A stretch of DNA of 64,000 nt from Rhodoferax sp. TH121 (GCF_002251855.1 NZ_NOXW01000020.1:558001-622000); one strand, 5' to 3'. Positions 17,323 to 27,739 are shown, counted from the stretch's first letter. Notes: generated by a model not told the origin, from the letters alone. Numbers and translations: made by a program.

Positions 17323-20064
17323 TTGCTATCCACTGTGACCTCGTCCCACTCTGCCAAACATTTCGACATTGCCCAACTGGACAGCCTGACCGGCGGTGCA
17401 TTCTCCGCCGCAACCGCTGGCGACCGGGCCTCCCGCATTCGGGAGTGGCTGCAGGGCAACCCTGGCGCCGATTTGCTGGCTGAGGTGTTCCGTGAACTCA
17501 GCGTCAAGGACAAGGGCGCTGCCAAATTGGTGCGCGAGCGCTTAGACGAAGCCAAACGGGCCAAGGGGCAAGAGCTGCTGGCCGCCGAATGGGCTACCCG
17601 TGCCCAAGCGCTCATTGACACAGCCAAATTGAACATTGCCGATGCTTTGGCGTGGCAGCGTGACGCCGCAAAAGCGGGTGCCCCGTTGAGCAAAGAACCT
17701 TTAACCACCCTCAAGGCCCTCTTGGCCGAGCGCGTGCGTGGCATTGAGGACTTGCAGCACCAAGTGCAAGTCCAGCGGGAGGCCGCTGTGCTGCTGGCCC
17801 AGCGTATTGAGGTGCTGTCGACCAAGCCTTGGACTGACGCCCAAGCCGCGTTGGAGGCCTTGCGGGCTGACGTGGAACATTGGCAAACCCAAGCTGCGGC
17901 CTTGGTGGCGCATGCCAGCTGGGTCAGTGTGGACCTGAAGTTTCCGCCGTTGCTGGATGCCTCGCGCGGCCAATTGCTGGTGGTGTGGGACGCCTTCCAG
18001 GCGGCTCTGAACCTCGCTGTTGCAGCGGCGGCGGATGGCAGCGCGCCTTTGCCTCCCGTGCCGGTGTGGGCAGATGAGTTGCGCACCGCCCGTGGAGTAC
18101 CTGTTGAGGCTCCCGCGAAACAAGCCAAACCCAAAATTGACCCCGAAGTGCGCGCACAGGCCACTGCCGCGGTGCGTGCAGCTCTAACGACAGTGGAGCA
18201 AGAAGTGGCCGAAGGCCACGGCAAGGCCAGCACGGGCGCGGCCAATGCGCTGCGCAATGCACTCAAGGAATTTGGCAAAGTCATCGATGGCAAGCTGGAA
18301 AACCAAGCTCACGCCGCGTTGGCGGCAGCGGGTGAACTCGAAGGTTGGCAGCGCTGGCGTGCAGACCAGATCCGTGAGGAGTTGGTCGCCAAGGCAGAAG
18401 GTCTGCTCAAGCGCCCCGAAGGGCAGGCCATCGGTGGTCGCAAGATGCAGGAAAGTCTGCGTAACCTGCGTGACCAGTGGAAACAGACAGACCAGGGCGG
18501 CGTACCCAACCACGCCTTGTGGAAGCGTTTTGACGAGGCTTGCAACGAAGCCTACAAGGTAGTCGAGGGCTGGTTGGAGAAGGTGAAGGCGGAATCTGCC
18601 GAGCACAAAGCCCAGCGCCTGGCGCTGATTGCCGAGGTCAATGCCTGGGCAGAAGCCAACCGCACCGCGCTGGATGATGACTGGAAGGGCTTCAACCGCA
18701 TCCTGCACCAATTCGGCGACCGCTGGCGTGAGGGCGGTCATGTGGGTGAAAAGGTATTTGCCGAGCTGCAGCCTCTGTGGAAAGCCGCCATTGCCAATGC
18801 CGCTGCGCCCTTGGAGGCTTTGCAGGCCCAAAGCCTTGCTGCTCGCCACGCCATGATTGAAGAAGCCAAGGTGCTAGGCGCTGCCCCGGTGCTGCGCATT
18901 GATGCCGTGAAGGCGCTGCAGCAGCGTTGGCAGGCGCAGGCCCATGCCGTGCCGATTGACCGCCGCCAGGAGCAAAAGCTGTGGGACGCCTTCCGCAAGC
19001 CGATTGACGATGCCTTCAACCGCAAAACTGCTGAGCGTGAAAAGGCTGAGACGGCGTTGGGTGCACGGGACCGCGTGGTGCTGGATGCGGCCAAAGCCCT
19101 TGAGGCTGCCAATGCCTCGGGTGATGCTCAGGCCATTCGCGCCGCCATGGCTGCTTTGGAAGCGGCCTTGCAAGGCCAGGCCCTGGCGCGAGCCGAGGTG
19201 ACGGCTGCCGGTGCGCAAGAGCAGGCCGCCCAGTCTGCTGCCGCTGAGGGATCAAATATGCCTCTAACCCCCGTGGATTCTGCGCAAGCAGCTACGGGAT
19301 CGATAGCAAATTCTGATGCCGAAGGTGCAGCTCCAACTGAGGCGCTTGCCCAAGACACCGTCGTGGCGCCTGCTGCAGCCAAGCCAGCCCCCAAGCCCGT
19401 GGTGGCCGTGCGTGGCGACGACCGCCCGGGCATGAAAAAAGAAACGCCTGCCGCCCCCGGTGGTCGTAGTGGCAAATTTGGCGACCGCAAGGACGCTGGC
19501 GCCAGCCGCGGCGGTCGTGACGGTGGCGCTGCCCCCTGGGGCGACCGCGGCCCGCGCCGCGATGATCGGAGCGATCGTGGGGATCGTAGCTACGCACCTG
19601 CGGCACCTCGTTTGGGTGATGCCGCTTTCCGCGCCCAGCGTGATGCGCTGGAGCACGCCCAGCTTGCATTGAAGAAACTAGCTGCCCAGGCGCATGGCGA
19701 GGCCTTGACCCAGTTGCTGGCGGCCTGGGAAAAGCGCGATGCAGCGCTGCTGCCATCTGCCCAAGAACTGGGCAGCCGCGCCGCAGCCCAAAACCGACCT
19801 GTGTGGGCCAAGGCAGTGGAGGGCGCTGCCAAGCCGACAGCGGTGCAATCGCTGCTTCGCCTGGAAATGGCGGCAGAAGTCCCCACGCCTGCCGAGCATC
19901 TGGACGCCCGCCGCAGCCTGCAGTTGCAGTTGCTGACCCGCCGCAACGACCCGGCCCCGGCCCAGACTTGGGGCCAGGATGCCGCGGCGGTGCTAGCGGG
20001 CGAGTTCAATGCGGCCGATGCGCGCCGCTTGCAAACGGTGCTCAAGGTCTTGCTCAAGCGATAA
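17323..20064 (+). CDS. large DUF349 protein
   Basis: A 913-residue, mostly alpha-helical protein with several DUF349 repeats, recognisable from blocks such as LRDQWKQTDQGGVPNHALWKRFDEACNEAYKVV, WKGFNRILHQFGDRWREGGHV and LQQRWQAQAHAVPIDRRQEQKLWDAFRKPID. DUF349 proteins are of unknown function. Residues about 640-770 are low-complexity: Ala-rich, then Gly/Arg/Asp-rich with RGG- and DRGD-like repeats, resembling an unstructured RNA-binding linker. No ATG is available near the start; TTG 17323 or GTG 17335 must be used. A dispersed-repeat copy at about 19286-19312 lies inside the disordered part. Confidence 0.85.
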   Translation: MLSTVTSSHSAKHFDIAQLDSLTGGAFSAATAGDRASRIREWLQGNPGADLLAEVFRELSVKDKGAAKLVRERLDEAKRAKGQELLAAEWATRAQALIDTAKLNIADALAWQRDAAKAGAPLSKEPLTTLKALLAERVRGIEDLQHQVQVQREAAVLLAQRIEVLSTKPWTDAQAALEALRADVEHWQTQAAALVAHASWVSVDLKFPPLLDASRGQLLVVWDAFQAALNLAVAAAADGSAPLPPVPVWADELRTARGVPVEAPAKQAKPKIDPEVRAQATAAVRAALTTVEQEVAEGHGKASTGAANALRNALKEFGKVIDGKLENQAHAALAAAGELEGWQRWRADQIREELVAKAEGLLKRPEGQAIGGRKMQESLRNLRDQWKQTDQGGVPNHALWKRFDEACNEAYKVVEGWLEKVKAESAEHKAQRLALIAEVNAWAEANRTALDDDWKGFNRILHQFGDRWREGGHVGEKVFAELQPLWKAAIANAAAPLEALQAQSLAARHAMIEEAKVLGAAPVLRIDAVKALQQRWQAQAHAVPIDRRQEQKLWDAFRKPIDDAFNRKTAEREKAETALGARDRVVLDAAKALEAANASGDAQAIRAAMAALEAALQGQALARAEVTAAGAQEQAAQSAAAEGSNMPLTPVDSAQAATGSIANSDAEGAAPTEALAQDTVVAPAAAKPAPKPVVAVRGDDRPGMKKETPAAPGGRSGKFGDRKDAGASRGGRDGGAAPWGDRGPRRDDRSDRGDRSYAPAAPRLGDAAFRAQRDALEHAQLALKKLAAQAHGEALTQLLAAWEKRDAALLPSAQELGSRAAAQNRPVWAKAVEGAAKPTAVQSLLRLEMAAEVPTPAEHLDARRSLQLQLLTRRNDPAPAQTWGQDAAAVLAGEFNAADARRLQTVLKVLLKR

Positions 20065-20153
20065 ACCCTGCGCGCCGGACAGGCGTGTTGTCTGCTGATG
20101 TGAAACAATGGTCTGGCCCGTGCACTAGGGCGCTTTGACCAAAGGGGACAACG

Positions 20154-21776
20154 GTGGACTCAGTGGACGATTTACTGCGCAGGCTGGAGCAACTCAACGC
20201 GATTGGTTCGGCGCTTTCCAAAGAGCGTGATATCTCGCGCTTGCTGGAGAGTATTTTGGTGGCCGCCAAAACCATCACCCACGCGGACGGTGGGACGCTG
20301 TACCGTGTAACCGATGACCAGCAGGCCCTGCGCTTTGAGATTTTGCGCACAGACTCCCTGCATATTGCCATGGGCGGCACCTCGGGCAATCCGATCAATT
20401 TTCCCAATTTGCCCCTGCACGATGTGGAGGGCAAGCCCAACGATTCACTGGTGGCGGCATACGCTGTGCTGCACAACCAGACCGTCAACATTGCGGACGC
20501 CTATACCGAGGCCAATTTCGATTTCTCGGGCACCCGTCAGTTTGACGAGCGCACGGGTTACCGCTCGCAATCTTTCCTGGCGGTTCCCATGAAAGACCAT
20601 GAAGGAGATGTCCTCGGTGTGCTGCAGCTGATCAACGCCAAACACCCCGAGACTGGGGCGGTTCGGTCTTTTTCCAGTGCGGACCAGAGTCTGGCCGAGT
20701 CCCTGGCCTCCCAAGCCGCTATTGCCATCACCAATCGCAATCTGATGACGCAGTTGGAGGCCCTGTTTGAGTCATTTATCAGCCTGATCAACTTGGCCAT
20801 TGACGAAAAATCGCACTACACGGGAGGGCATTGCCAACGTGTGCCTGCACTGACCATGATGCTGGCCGAGGCGGTGAATGCCACGCAAAGCGGTCCTCTG
20901 GCTGGTTTTCGCATGGATGACCGGGATCGCTATGAGCTCAAGATTGCCGGCCTGTTGCACGACTGCGGCAAGGTCACCACGCCCGTGCATGTCGTGGACA
21001 AGGCCACCAAGCTGCAAACCCTGTTTGATCGCATGCAACTGATTGACACCCGCTTTGAGGTGCTCAAGCGTGATCTGGAGATAGCGGCCTTGCGGGAGCA
21101 ACTTGCCCTGCGCGAGGCGAAGGAATCCCAACGCGAAACTGAGATCATGGCAGCTGCCCGCGGTGCTATCGAGGCGTTGGATGAAGACCGTGATTTCCTG
21201 CGCAAGGCCAATCAAGGGGGGGAGTTCATGACGGACGCGGATGTGGAGCGCGTTCGCCGTTTGGGCTCAGGCATGTTGTGGCGTAACACGGATGGGGTGG
21301 AGTCCGAGTTTTTGACGGCCGACGAGATCGAGAACCTGACCATACGCGGGGGGACCCTCACGGCTGGCGAACGGGACATCATCAATTACCACATTGTTGC
21401 GACCATCAAGATGCTGGAGCAGCTGCCTTGGCCCAAGCACCTGAAGAATGTGCCGGAATATGCCGGTGGCCACCACGAACGCATGGATGGAAAGGGCTAT
21501 CCCAAAGGCCTGACGCGTGAACAGATGTCGGTGCAGGCCCGAGTGATGGGGATTGCTGATATTTTCGAGGCGCTGACTGCGCGGGACCGCCCCTACAAGC
21601 AGGGCATGAAGCTTTCACAGGCCATGGGCATCATGCACAAGTTCCGTGTTGGTGGTCATATCGATCCCGATCTGTTTGATATCTTTGTTCAAGAGCAGGT
21701 GTACCTGCGATATGCCCAACAGTTTCTGGACCCTTGGCAGATTGATGAGGTTAATCCACAAGCTTGGGCGAACTGA
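20154..21776 (+). CDS. GAF/HD-GYP domain protein, probable cyclic-di-GMP phosphodiesterase
   Basis: The 540-residue protein has an N-terminal GAF domain (about residues 15-185; GGTLYRV, SFLAVPMKDHEGDVLGVLQLINA) and an HD-GYP domain (HYTGGHCQRVPAL, LLHDCGKVTTPVHV, GGHHERMDGKGYPKGL, MGIADIFEALTARDRPYK). The full HHExxDGxGYP signature supports hydrolysis of cyclic-di-GMP. An insert with a coiled-coil character and EIMAAARGAIEALDEDRDFL sits between the HD and GYP parts. The GTG start at 20154 follows AAAGGGGACAACG. No membrane segment is seen, so it should be cytoplasmic. Confidence 0.88.
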   Translation: MDSVDDLLRRLEQLNAIGSALSKERDISRLLESILVAAKTITHADGGTLYRVTDDQQALRFEILRTDSLHIAMGGTSGNPINFPNLPLHDVEGKPNDSLVAAYAVLHNQTVNIADAYTEANFDFSGTRQFDERTGYRSQSFLAVPMKDHEGDVLGVLQLINAKHPETGAVRSFSSADQSLAESLASQAAIAITNRNLMTQLEALFESFISLINLAIDEKSHYTGGHCQRVPALTMMLAEAVNATQSGPLAGFRMDDRDRYELKIAGLLHDCGKVTTPVHVVDKATKLQTLFDRMQLIDTRFEVLKRDLEIAALREQLALREAKESQRETEIMAAARGAIEALDEDRDFLRKANQGGEFMTDADVERVRRLGSGMLWRNTDGVESEFLTADEIENLTIRGGTLTAGERDIINYHIVATIKMLEQLPWPKHLKNVPEYAGGHHERMDGKGYPKGLTREQMSVQARVMGIADIFEALTARDRPYKQGMKLSQAMGIMHKFRVGGHIDPDLFDIFVQEQVYLRYAQQFLDPWQIDEVNPQAWAN

Positions 21777-22554
21777 TGGCAGCATTGCCTGGCAGCAAGC
21801 GCTGGACCTGAACGGGGGCCCCTGACACGGGTGACCTGCAGAGGCGCAGCACTTCCGCGCGGGGAGGTGTCGCGACCACATCCCAATCGCTGAGCACGGT
21901 GCGGTCGTGTGTGGCATCCAGCGCATGGAAGCCGGGTTTGTGTGTATGTCCGTGTAGCAGGTGGAGCGCGTTCCAGGCGTTCAGGCACTCCAAGGCGGCT
22001 GGTGTATCGACGTCGGCATATTCGGTTCCACGCTGTTTTTTCGCCTCGCTTTGGGTGCGCAGGCCTCGCGCGACCTCTTGGCGCTGCGCCAAGGGTTGTC
22101 CAAGAAAGTTGCCTTGCCATGCAACGCTACGCACCTGGGTGCGGAAGTTTTGGTATTCGGTATCGTCCAGACACAGCGCGTCGCCATGGCTCAGCAGCCA
22201 GCGGTCGGAGCCGATCTGCAGAACGGTGGGGTCAGGAATCAAGGTGCTTCCGCAAGCTTGCATGAGAGCTTGGCCCATCAGAAAGTCGCGGTTGCCGTGC
22301 ATGAGGTAGACCGGCAGGCGTTGTGAGGTTTGACGCAGGACATGGCTGCATTGGGCTTCGAAGCTGGAGGCGTCAGCCAATACGTCGTCGCCCACCCAGA
22401 CTTCGAAAAGATCACCTAAAATAAAAACCGCATCCGCCGCAGTCTGGCCCAGGTACTGGCGCCACACCTCGAAGGTTTGCGGTTCACTGGCCTGCAGGTG
22501 CAGGTCAGAAATGAAGTCGATGTGGTGCCAGTGGGGTGGCGCGTGCAGTTCCAT
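21751..22554 (-). CDS. lpxH: UDP-2,3-diacylglucosamine diphosphatase
   Basis: LpxH hydrolyses UDP-2,3-diacylglucosamine to lipid X in lipid A synthesis. The 267-residue calcineurin-like phosphoesterase shows the metal-binding series DLHL, GDLFEVWVGDD, HGNRDFL, SHGD and HGHTHKPG in order. The LpxH-type RxxxRxxSEAKK-like lid is represented by RGLRTQSEAKKQ. It is the last of a minus-strand run with two cyclophilin genes upstream and converges on the HD-GYP gene, overlapping its end by 26 bases. Confidence 0.93.
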   Translation of the reverse strand: MELHAPPHWHHIDFISDLHLQASEPQTFEVWRQYLGQTAADAVFILGDLFEVWVGDDVLADASSFEAQCSHVLRQTSQRLPVYLMHGNRDFLMGQALMQACGSTLIPDPTVLQIGSDRWLLSHGDALCLDDTEYQNFRTQVRSVAWQGNFLGQPLAQRQEVARGLRTQSEAKKQRGTEYADVDTPAALECLNAWNALHLLHGHTHKPGFHALDATHDRTVLSDWDVVATPPRAEVLRLCRSPVSGAPVQVQRLLPGNAAISSPKLVD

Positions 22555-22571
22555 CCCCTGGCATCCAGTGC

Positions 22572-23078
22572 TTAGAGCGCGACTGCTTTTTCGATCACGA
22601 CGTCTTCCTTGGGCACATCGTCGTGGAATCCTTTGCGGCCTGTCTTCACCGCCTTGATTTTGTCGACGACCTCGGTACCCGACACCACTTTGCCAAACAC
22701 GGCATAGCCCCAGCCTTGGGTGGAGGGGGCAGTGTGGTTCAGAAAGCCGTTGTCTGCTACGTTGATGAAAAACTGTGCGGTGGCAGAGTGCGGGTCACCG
22801 GTGCGTGCCATGGCCACTGTGTAGACATTGTTTTTCAAACCGTTGTTGGCTTCATTCTCAATGGGAGCATCTGTGGATTTCTGGGCCATGCCGGGCTCCA
22901 TGCCGCCACCTTGCACCATGAAACCTGGGATTACGCGGTGGAAGATGGTGCCGTTGTAGTGGCCCTTGTTCACATAGGCCAAGAAGTTGGCGGTGGACTT
23001 GGGGGCTTTTTCAGCGTCCAGTTCCAACGTGATGACGCCGTAGCCGGTGATATGCAGTTCGACTTGGGGATTGCTCAT
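22572..23078 (-). CDS. ppiB: cytoplasmic peptidyl-prolyl cis-trans isomerase (cyclophilin)
   Basis: A 168-residue cyclophilin without signal peptide. Core motifs are [35 protein letters not shown] and [14 protein letters not shown]. The active-site Arg (FHRVI) and Gln (MVQGG) are present. It follows the exported paralogue by three bases, so both probably come from one message. Confidence 0.93.
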   Translation of the reverse strand: MSNPQVELHITGYGVITLELDAEKAPKSTANFLAYVNKGHYNGTIFHRVIPGFMVQGGGMEPGMAQKSTDAPIENEANNGLKNNVYTVAMARTGDPHSATAQFFINVADNGFLNHTAPSTQGWGYAVFGKVVSGTEVVDKIKAVKTGRKGFHDDVPKEDVVIEKAVAL

Positions 23079-23081
23079 GGT

Positions 23082-23762
23082 TTATTTCGCCACTGTGGCG
23101 GAGTTGATGATGATGGGAGTTTGCGGAACGTCGCTGCGGAAAGGGCCGCCAGCGCCGGTGGGGGTGGACTTGATCTTGGTGATCACGTCCAGACCGCTGA
23201 TGACCTTGCCGAATACGGTGTAGCCAAACAGCTGTGGTGAGTTCAGTAGTGCCGCACGCGGCGTGTCCTTGTAGACCTGACCCTGGTATTCAAACCGGGG
23301 GACAGGGTCCCCGGGCGGAATCAGCACCGGGTCCAAAAACGCATTGTCCTGCACATTGATGAAAAACTGTGCGCTGGCGGATTGCGGGTCATTGGTGCGT
23401 GCCATGGCCAGGGTACCCGTAACATTGCGCGGGCCACCACGCGAGAGTGCTTCACGGCCTTCGTGTGGCACCGGCGCGCGCGTCGGCTTTTCCACATACT
23501 TGGTGTCATAACCACCGCCTTGGACCATGAAGTTGGCAATGACGCGATGAAAAATTGTGCCGTTGTAGTGTTTGTCTTTTACGTATTGCAGGAAGTTTTC
23601 CACCGTCTTGGGCGCCTTGTCGGCGTAGAGTTCTACGGTGAAGTCTCCTGCGCTGGTTTGAAACTTGACTTGCGGATTTTGTGCTGCCGCATTCCAACTC
23701 AAGGAAGCCAGTGTGCAGGCCAATAACAGGGCGCGCAATGGCTTTGCCATCCAGGGTCGCAT
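23082..23762 (-). CDS. ppiA: periplasmic peptidyl-prolyl cis-trans isomerase (cyclophilin)
   Basis: This 226-residue paralogue of the next gene carries a signal peptide ending SWNAAAQ, so it acts in the periplasm. It has [35 protein letters not shown] and FGKVISGLDVITKI. It also has an insertion (LDPVLIPPGDPVPRFEYQGQVYKDTPRAALL) compared with the cytoplasmic form. ATG 23762 overlaps the stop of the L,D-transpeptidase gene by one base (TAATG), with AGGAA upstream. Confidence 0.92.
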   Translation of the reverse strand: MRPWMAKPLRALLLACTLASLSWNAAAQNPQVKFQTSAGDFTVELYADKAPKTVENFLQYVKDKHYNGTIFHRVIANFMVQGGGYDTKYVEKPTRAPVPHEGREALSRGGPRNVTGTLAMARTNDPQSASAQFFINVQDNAFLDPVLIPPGDPVPRFEYQGQVYKDTPRAALLNSPQLFGYTVFGKVISGLDVITKIKSTPTGAGGPFRSDVPQTPIIINSATVAK

Positions 23763-25045
23763 TACAAAATTCCTTCGTAGAAAATTTTCCATTGGTTGTC
23801 CTGGCGTATCCAGTACTGCCGCTTGGTCATGCCTGTGCGTACGCCTTCCGCCACTTCGCCAAAGGTGGCCACCATGGTGTCTGCGCTGTCGGTCCAGCGC
23901 AGGTAGGAAACATCCTTTAGCTGGATGGTGCGTCCCTGCGTTTTTTGCATCTCGGACCGGAGGGTGGGGGTCCACTGCGCCAGATTTTTCCCGTTGCTGT
24001 TGAAGTCGGCCGTGTAGAACGACAGGACTTGGTTCACGTCGCCAGCTGTTTTCGCATTGCGCCAAGCCAAAAGAGCATCTTCAAAAGGCTTGGCCTCTGC
24101 GCGAGATGCGCTGGGGCTGACCCAACGTAGTTGCGGCGCAATCAGCACGGGCGTAGCACGCACTTCGACTGTGCGGATGATGTGCTCCAAATCCGGGTTC
24201 GCCAGCACCACGCAGCCATCCGTGGCCTGTGGCGGGCGCGAGAACTGGTTGGGCGGCGTACCGTGAAGCCAGATGCCACTGCCCGTTTTGCCACGCTTGG
24301 CGTCCAGCACATTGGGGTAGTTGATGGGTAGGGCGCCGGAGCCGTAAAAGTCTTTCAGGCTTTTGGGGTCCAGATTGCTGGTGATGTAGTACACGCCCAA
24401 GGGAGTACGTTGGTCGCCCTCCACATCTTTGGAGGTGCCCGCTTTGCCCACCGAAATATAGTAGTCCGCCACCAAATTCAGTCCGGCAGGCGTGTTGGCA
24501 AACAGGTACAAGCGCGAACGTGACGCGTCTACCGCAATCGCGTGACGGGTACGTTGGGAGAGTTGCAGGAACTGTGCAGGCACCATGCCCGCAGGTGGGC
24601 GCTCTCGCAGCGCGCGTACGCGTCGCAGTGACTCCTCGCGCAATTCGTTCAACACTGCAGGCGCTGCCTTGGCCATGGTGTCGGGGACATCGCCCAACTT
24701 GGCTACGGGGCGGGTGCGGGCGGCCAATAGGTCACCGTAGACCAGCTGTGCAAGCTGAAAATGCGGTAATTCTTGCGCCAGTTTTTCTGCTTTGTGCAAG
24801 GCCTCGCGGCTCTGGCCCTTGCCTATCAGGCTGTAGATGTCGATCAGGCGCGCTTCCGCAACTCCCTGTGCATCCAGCGTGCTTGGGGTTGCGCTGGTGC
24901 GTTGGAGGTTGGATTTGTCCAGCCGTTTATTGGCCAAGCCTGTCAGCGGCGCGGCCATCGCCCATAGCACCAAGAGGTGCAACGGGAAGCTTAAACAGCG
25001 TTGCAGAAAACGGGAGGGGCGCACAGGCTCGCGAAGGCGGGTCAT
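23762..25045 (-). CDS. L,D-transpeptidase (YkuD domain) with C-terminal SnoaL-like domain
   Basis: A 427-residue protein with an N-terminal hydrophobic segment (about residues 17-35) for export. It has a central YkuD domain (HAIAVDASRSRLYLFAN; GIWLHGTPPNQFSRPPQATDGCVVLAN) and a C-terminal NTF2/SnoaL-like domain (VNQVLSFYTADFNSNG to DNQWKIFYEG). The catalytic Cys is in TDGCVVL. Such enzymes form 3-3 peptidoglycan cross-links or attach proteins to the wall. The next gene upstream ends in the same NTF2-like domain, and the two are separated by only 28 bases, suggesting a joint periplasmic role. Confidence 0.88.
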   Translation of the reverse strand: MTRLREPVRPSRFLQRCLSFPLHLLVLWAMAAPLTGLANKRLDKSNLQRTSATPSTLDAQGVAEARLIDIYSLIGKGQSREALHKAEKLAQELPHFQLAQLVYGDLLAARTRPVAKLGDVPDTMAKAAPAVLNELREESLRRVRALRERPPAGMVPAQFLQLSQRTRHAIAVDASRSRLYLFANTPAGLNLVADYYISVGKAGTSKDVEGDQRTPLGVYYITSNLDPKSLKDFYGSGALPINYPNVLDAKRGKTGSGIWLHGTPPNQFSRPPQATDGCVVLANPDLEHIIRTVEVRATPVLIAPQLRWVSPSASRAEAKPFEDALLAWRNAKTAGDVNQVLSFYTADFNSNGKNLAQWTPTLRSEMQKTQGRTIQLKDVSYLRWTDSADTMVATFGEVAEGVRTGMTKRQYWIRQDNQWKIFYEGIL

Positions 25046-25073
25046 TGGCAGAAATAGAGACCGCAGATGCTGA

Positions 25074-26177
25074 TTAGTTCACCGACTCACGAACAATAAG
25101 CCAGCGATCGCCAGACTTCATCAAGTCCAGCGTTTTGCGGCTGGAAACGGCCAGCGCGTCTGCTTTGTAGTCTTGGCGGAACTTGGCCACCGCTTTGTCG
25201 CCGTTGACACTCACAGTCAGGTTGTCGAGTTTGACGGTAATTTTGGATTTGCCGCCGATACGCTGGCGCCGCTCGGCTTCCCATGCACTGCGGCTGGTGT
25301 TGCCGGGAGGGTCGAACTCTTTGCCATAGGCGGCCAGGTAACCTTTGACGTCCTTGGCTGCCCAGGCCCGTGCCCACGCGCGTACCGCCGCTTCCGCGTC
25401 CTTATTGGCATTGGCGCTTGGGGCGGGGGGCTGCGTTGGCTCGGGCGCGGCGGGTGCCGGAGCAGGACTTGCCGTTGGTGCTGTCGCCACGGGGGCAGTT
25501 GCCGTGCTGGTGGTAGCCGCAGGCAAGCTTGGTGCAGGCTTGACAGCCGGTGGCGCCAGTGTAGGGGGGGCTTTGGTAGGTGGCGTAGCCGCAGCCACCA
25601 CTTGCGGTGGCGCAGTGACGGCAGGCGTGCTGGAGGGACGCTGCCCCTTCGCAAGCGCCGGGTTGAACAGTTCACGGATCAAGGCCAGCTTGGGCGCTAC
25701 CGCCGTATTGGATGCGTCGAGTTGCAGCGCCTTGCCATAGGCCTGGCTGGCCAGCTTGGCATAGACATCACCAAGGTTTTCATGTGCGGTGGTGTAGCTG
25801 GGGTTGGTACGGATAGCCATTTCGAGCGCAGTGCGTGCTTTGTCGAATTGGCTTTGGCCCGCGTACAGCACGGCCAAGTTGTTGTAGGGCTCTGGAAGCT
25901 CTGGGTAGTCTTCCGTCAGGCGGGTGAAGGTGGCGATAGCTTCTGTGGTCTTGCCGGAGTCGCGCTGGACCACCCCTTTGAGAAAGCGCATTTGGGGGTC
26001 ACGCGGTTTGCCGGCCAGGTATTGGTCCGCCTTGGCAAGCGCCTCATTGAATTTGCCGTTGCGCGCGAGCTGGGATACGTCGGAGTAGTCATCCGCGTAG
26101 GCGGTGGAAACGACGAGGGTGGCCGCAAGTGCCACCAAACGCAGTGACATGCTTACAAATGAGGGGGCGTGCTTCAT
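25074..26177 (-). CDS. exported TPR protein with SnoaL-like C-terminal domain
   Basis: The 367-residue protein has a signal peptide (cut after VVSTAYA), three to four TPR units (residues about 30-160; EPYNNLAVLYAGQSQFDKARTALEMAI, ENLGDVYAKLASQAYGKAL), a long Ala/Pro/Thr linker (about 190-255) and a C-terminal NTF2-like domain (AVRAWARAWAAKDVKGYLAAYGKEF). Its C-terminal domain resembles that of the downstream L,D-transpeptidase. A role in cell envelope assembly is likely from context, not shown. Confidence 0.82.
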   Translation of the reverse strand: MKHAPSFVSMSLRLVALAATLVVSTAYADDYSDVSQLARNGKFNEALAKADQYLAGKPRDPQMRFLKGVVQRDSGKTTEAIATFTRLTEDYPELPEPYNNLAVLYAGQSQFDKARTALEMAIRTNPSYTTAHENLGDVYAKLASQAYGKALQLDASNTAVAPKLALIRELFNPALAKGQRPSSTPAVTAPPQVVAAATPPTKAPPTLAPPAVKPAPSLPAATTSTATAPVATAPTASPAPAPAAPEPTQPPAPSANANKDAEAAVRAWARAWAAKDVKGYLAAYGKEFDPPGNTSRSAWEAERRQRIGGKSKITVKLDNLTVSVNGDKAVAKFRQDYKADALAVSSRKTLDLMKSGDRWLIVRESVN

Positions 26178-26362
26178 AGTGCCTTTGAAATCTTGCGCGT
26201 CGGAGGACCCCTCTTCAGGGGGCTTATACTGCGTTGCATTGTAGCTGAGGGGGTCGCCTGCGAACCCTTGGCGAACCCCGGATTGGACACCAAGCGAGCC
26301 CTGTCACCGAGTCTTCGGTTGTCATGGGCTCGCTGCATTTGTGAGTTGGTTTCGAGATACCC

Positions 26363-27739
26363 ATGAGTTTGCGCATTTACAACACGCTGTCGCGTTCGTT
26401 GCAACCCTTTTCACCGGCTGAGCCCGGGCACGTACGCATGTATGTGTGCGGCATGACCATTTATGACCTGTGTCATATCGGACACGCGCGCATGATGATG
26501 GCGTTTGACGTGGTGCAGCGCTGGCTCAGGGCCAGCGGTTTACGCGTGACGTATGTGCGCAACATCACGGACATCGACGACAAGATCATCAAGCGTGCGC
26601 TGGAGCGCGGCATCACCATTCGCCAACTCACGGACGAAATGATTGCCGCCATGCACACCGACATTGGTGCGTTGGGGATTGAGCCTCCGTCGCTTGAGCC
26701 GCGCGCCACGGAGTACGTGCCACAGATGCTCTCGCTGATCGGGCAGCTCGAAGGCAAAGGGCTGGCCTACCGCGCCAGCAACGGGGATGTGAACTATTCG
26801 GTACGCAAGTTTGCAGGCTACGGGAAGCTTTCGGGCAAGTCGCTGGATGAGCTGCGCGCCGGGGAGCGTGTGGCCGTGCTCGATGGCAAGGAAGATCCGC
26901 TGGATTTTGTGCTGTGGAAGTCCGCCAAACCTGAAGAGCCAGCGGATGCCAAGTGGGACAGTGCATTTGGCGCAGGGCGCCCAGGTTGGCATATTGAGTG
27001 TTCAGCCATGAGTTGCTCCACGTTGGGCGAGACCTTTGATATCCATGGTGGTGGGGCCGACTTGCAGTTCCCCCATCACGAAAACGAGATTGCCCAGAGC
27101 GAAGGCGCCACGGGCAAGCCGCTGGCGCACTTCTGGGTGCACAACGGGTTTGTACGCGTGGACAACGAGAAGATGAGTAAGTCGCTCGGCAACTTCTTCA
27201 CCATCCGCGATGTGCTGCAACAGTACGACGCCGAAACCGTGCGTTTCTTCATTGTGCGTGCCCACTACCGCAGTGCGTTGAATTACAGCGACACCCACTT
27301 GGACGACGCGCGTCAATCCCTCAAGCGCTTGTACACAGCGTTGGACCAAGTGGCTGTGGCAGATGTTGTCGTGGACTGGACCAACCCCTACGCCGAACGC
27401 TTCAAGGCGGCTATGGACGAAGACTTCGGCACCCCGGAAGCGGTGGCCGTGTTGTTTGATCTGGCCTCCGAGGTGAACCGAAGCAAATCGCCTGCTCTCG
27501 CGGGGCTGCTCAAAGCCTTGGCTGGCTGCCTGGGGTTGCTGCAAGGGGACCCCAAGACATTCTTGCAAGCCGGCGCTACCTTGGACGAGGCTTCGATACA
27601 GTCCCGCATTGCCCAGCGTGCTGCTGCCAAGGGCGCCAAGGACTTTGCACTGGCCGACAGTATCCGCAAGGACTTGCTGGCGCAGGGTATTGTGCTCAAG
27701 GACTCTGCAACCGGCACTACCTGGGAAGCCATGCAGTAA
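26363..27739 (+). CDS. cysS: cysteinyl-tRNA synthetase
   Basis: CysRS charges tRNA-Cys. The 458-residue class I synthetase shows [16 protein letters not shown] (HIGH motif and a zinc Cys), [35 protein letters not shown] (zinc ligands) and KMSKSLGNF. The start ATG at 26363 is divergent from the TPR gene. Its TAA overlaps the ATG of the downstream glycosylase gene (TAATG). Confidence 0.97.
   Translation: MSLRIYNTLSRSLQPFSPAEPGHVRMYVCGMTIYDLCHIGHARMMMAFDVVQRWLRASGLRVTYVRNITDIDDKIIKRALERGITIRQLTDEMIAAMHTDIGALGIEPPSLEPRATEYVPQMLSLIGQLEGKGLAYRASNGDVNYSVRKFAGYGKLSGKSLDELRAGERVAVLDGKEDPLDFVLWKSAKPEEPADAKWDSAFGAGRPGWHIECSAMSCSTLGETFDIHGGGADLQFPHHENEIAQSEGATGKPLAHFWVHNGFVRVDNEKMSKSLGNFFTIRDVLQQYDAETVRFFIVRAHYRSALNYSDTHLDDARQSLKRLYTALDQVAVADVVVDWTNPYAERFKAAMDEDFGTPEAVAVLFDLASEVNRSKSPALAGLLKALAGCLGLLQGDPKTFLQAGATLDEASIQSRIAQRAAAKGAKDFALADSIRKDLLAQGIVLKDSATGTTWEAMQ

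Noticed and set aside
25173..26147. 324-codon plus-strand frame antisense to the TPR gene
   Set aside because: Arg/Gly/Trp-rich mirror of an Ala/Pro-rich linker; no motif.
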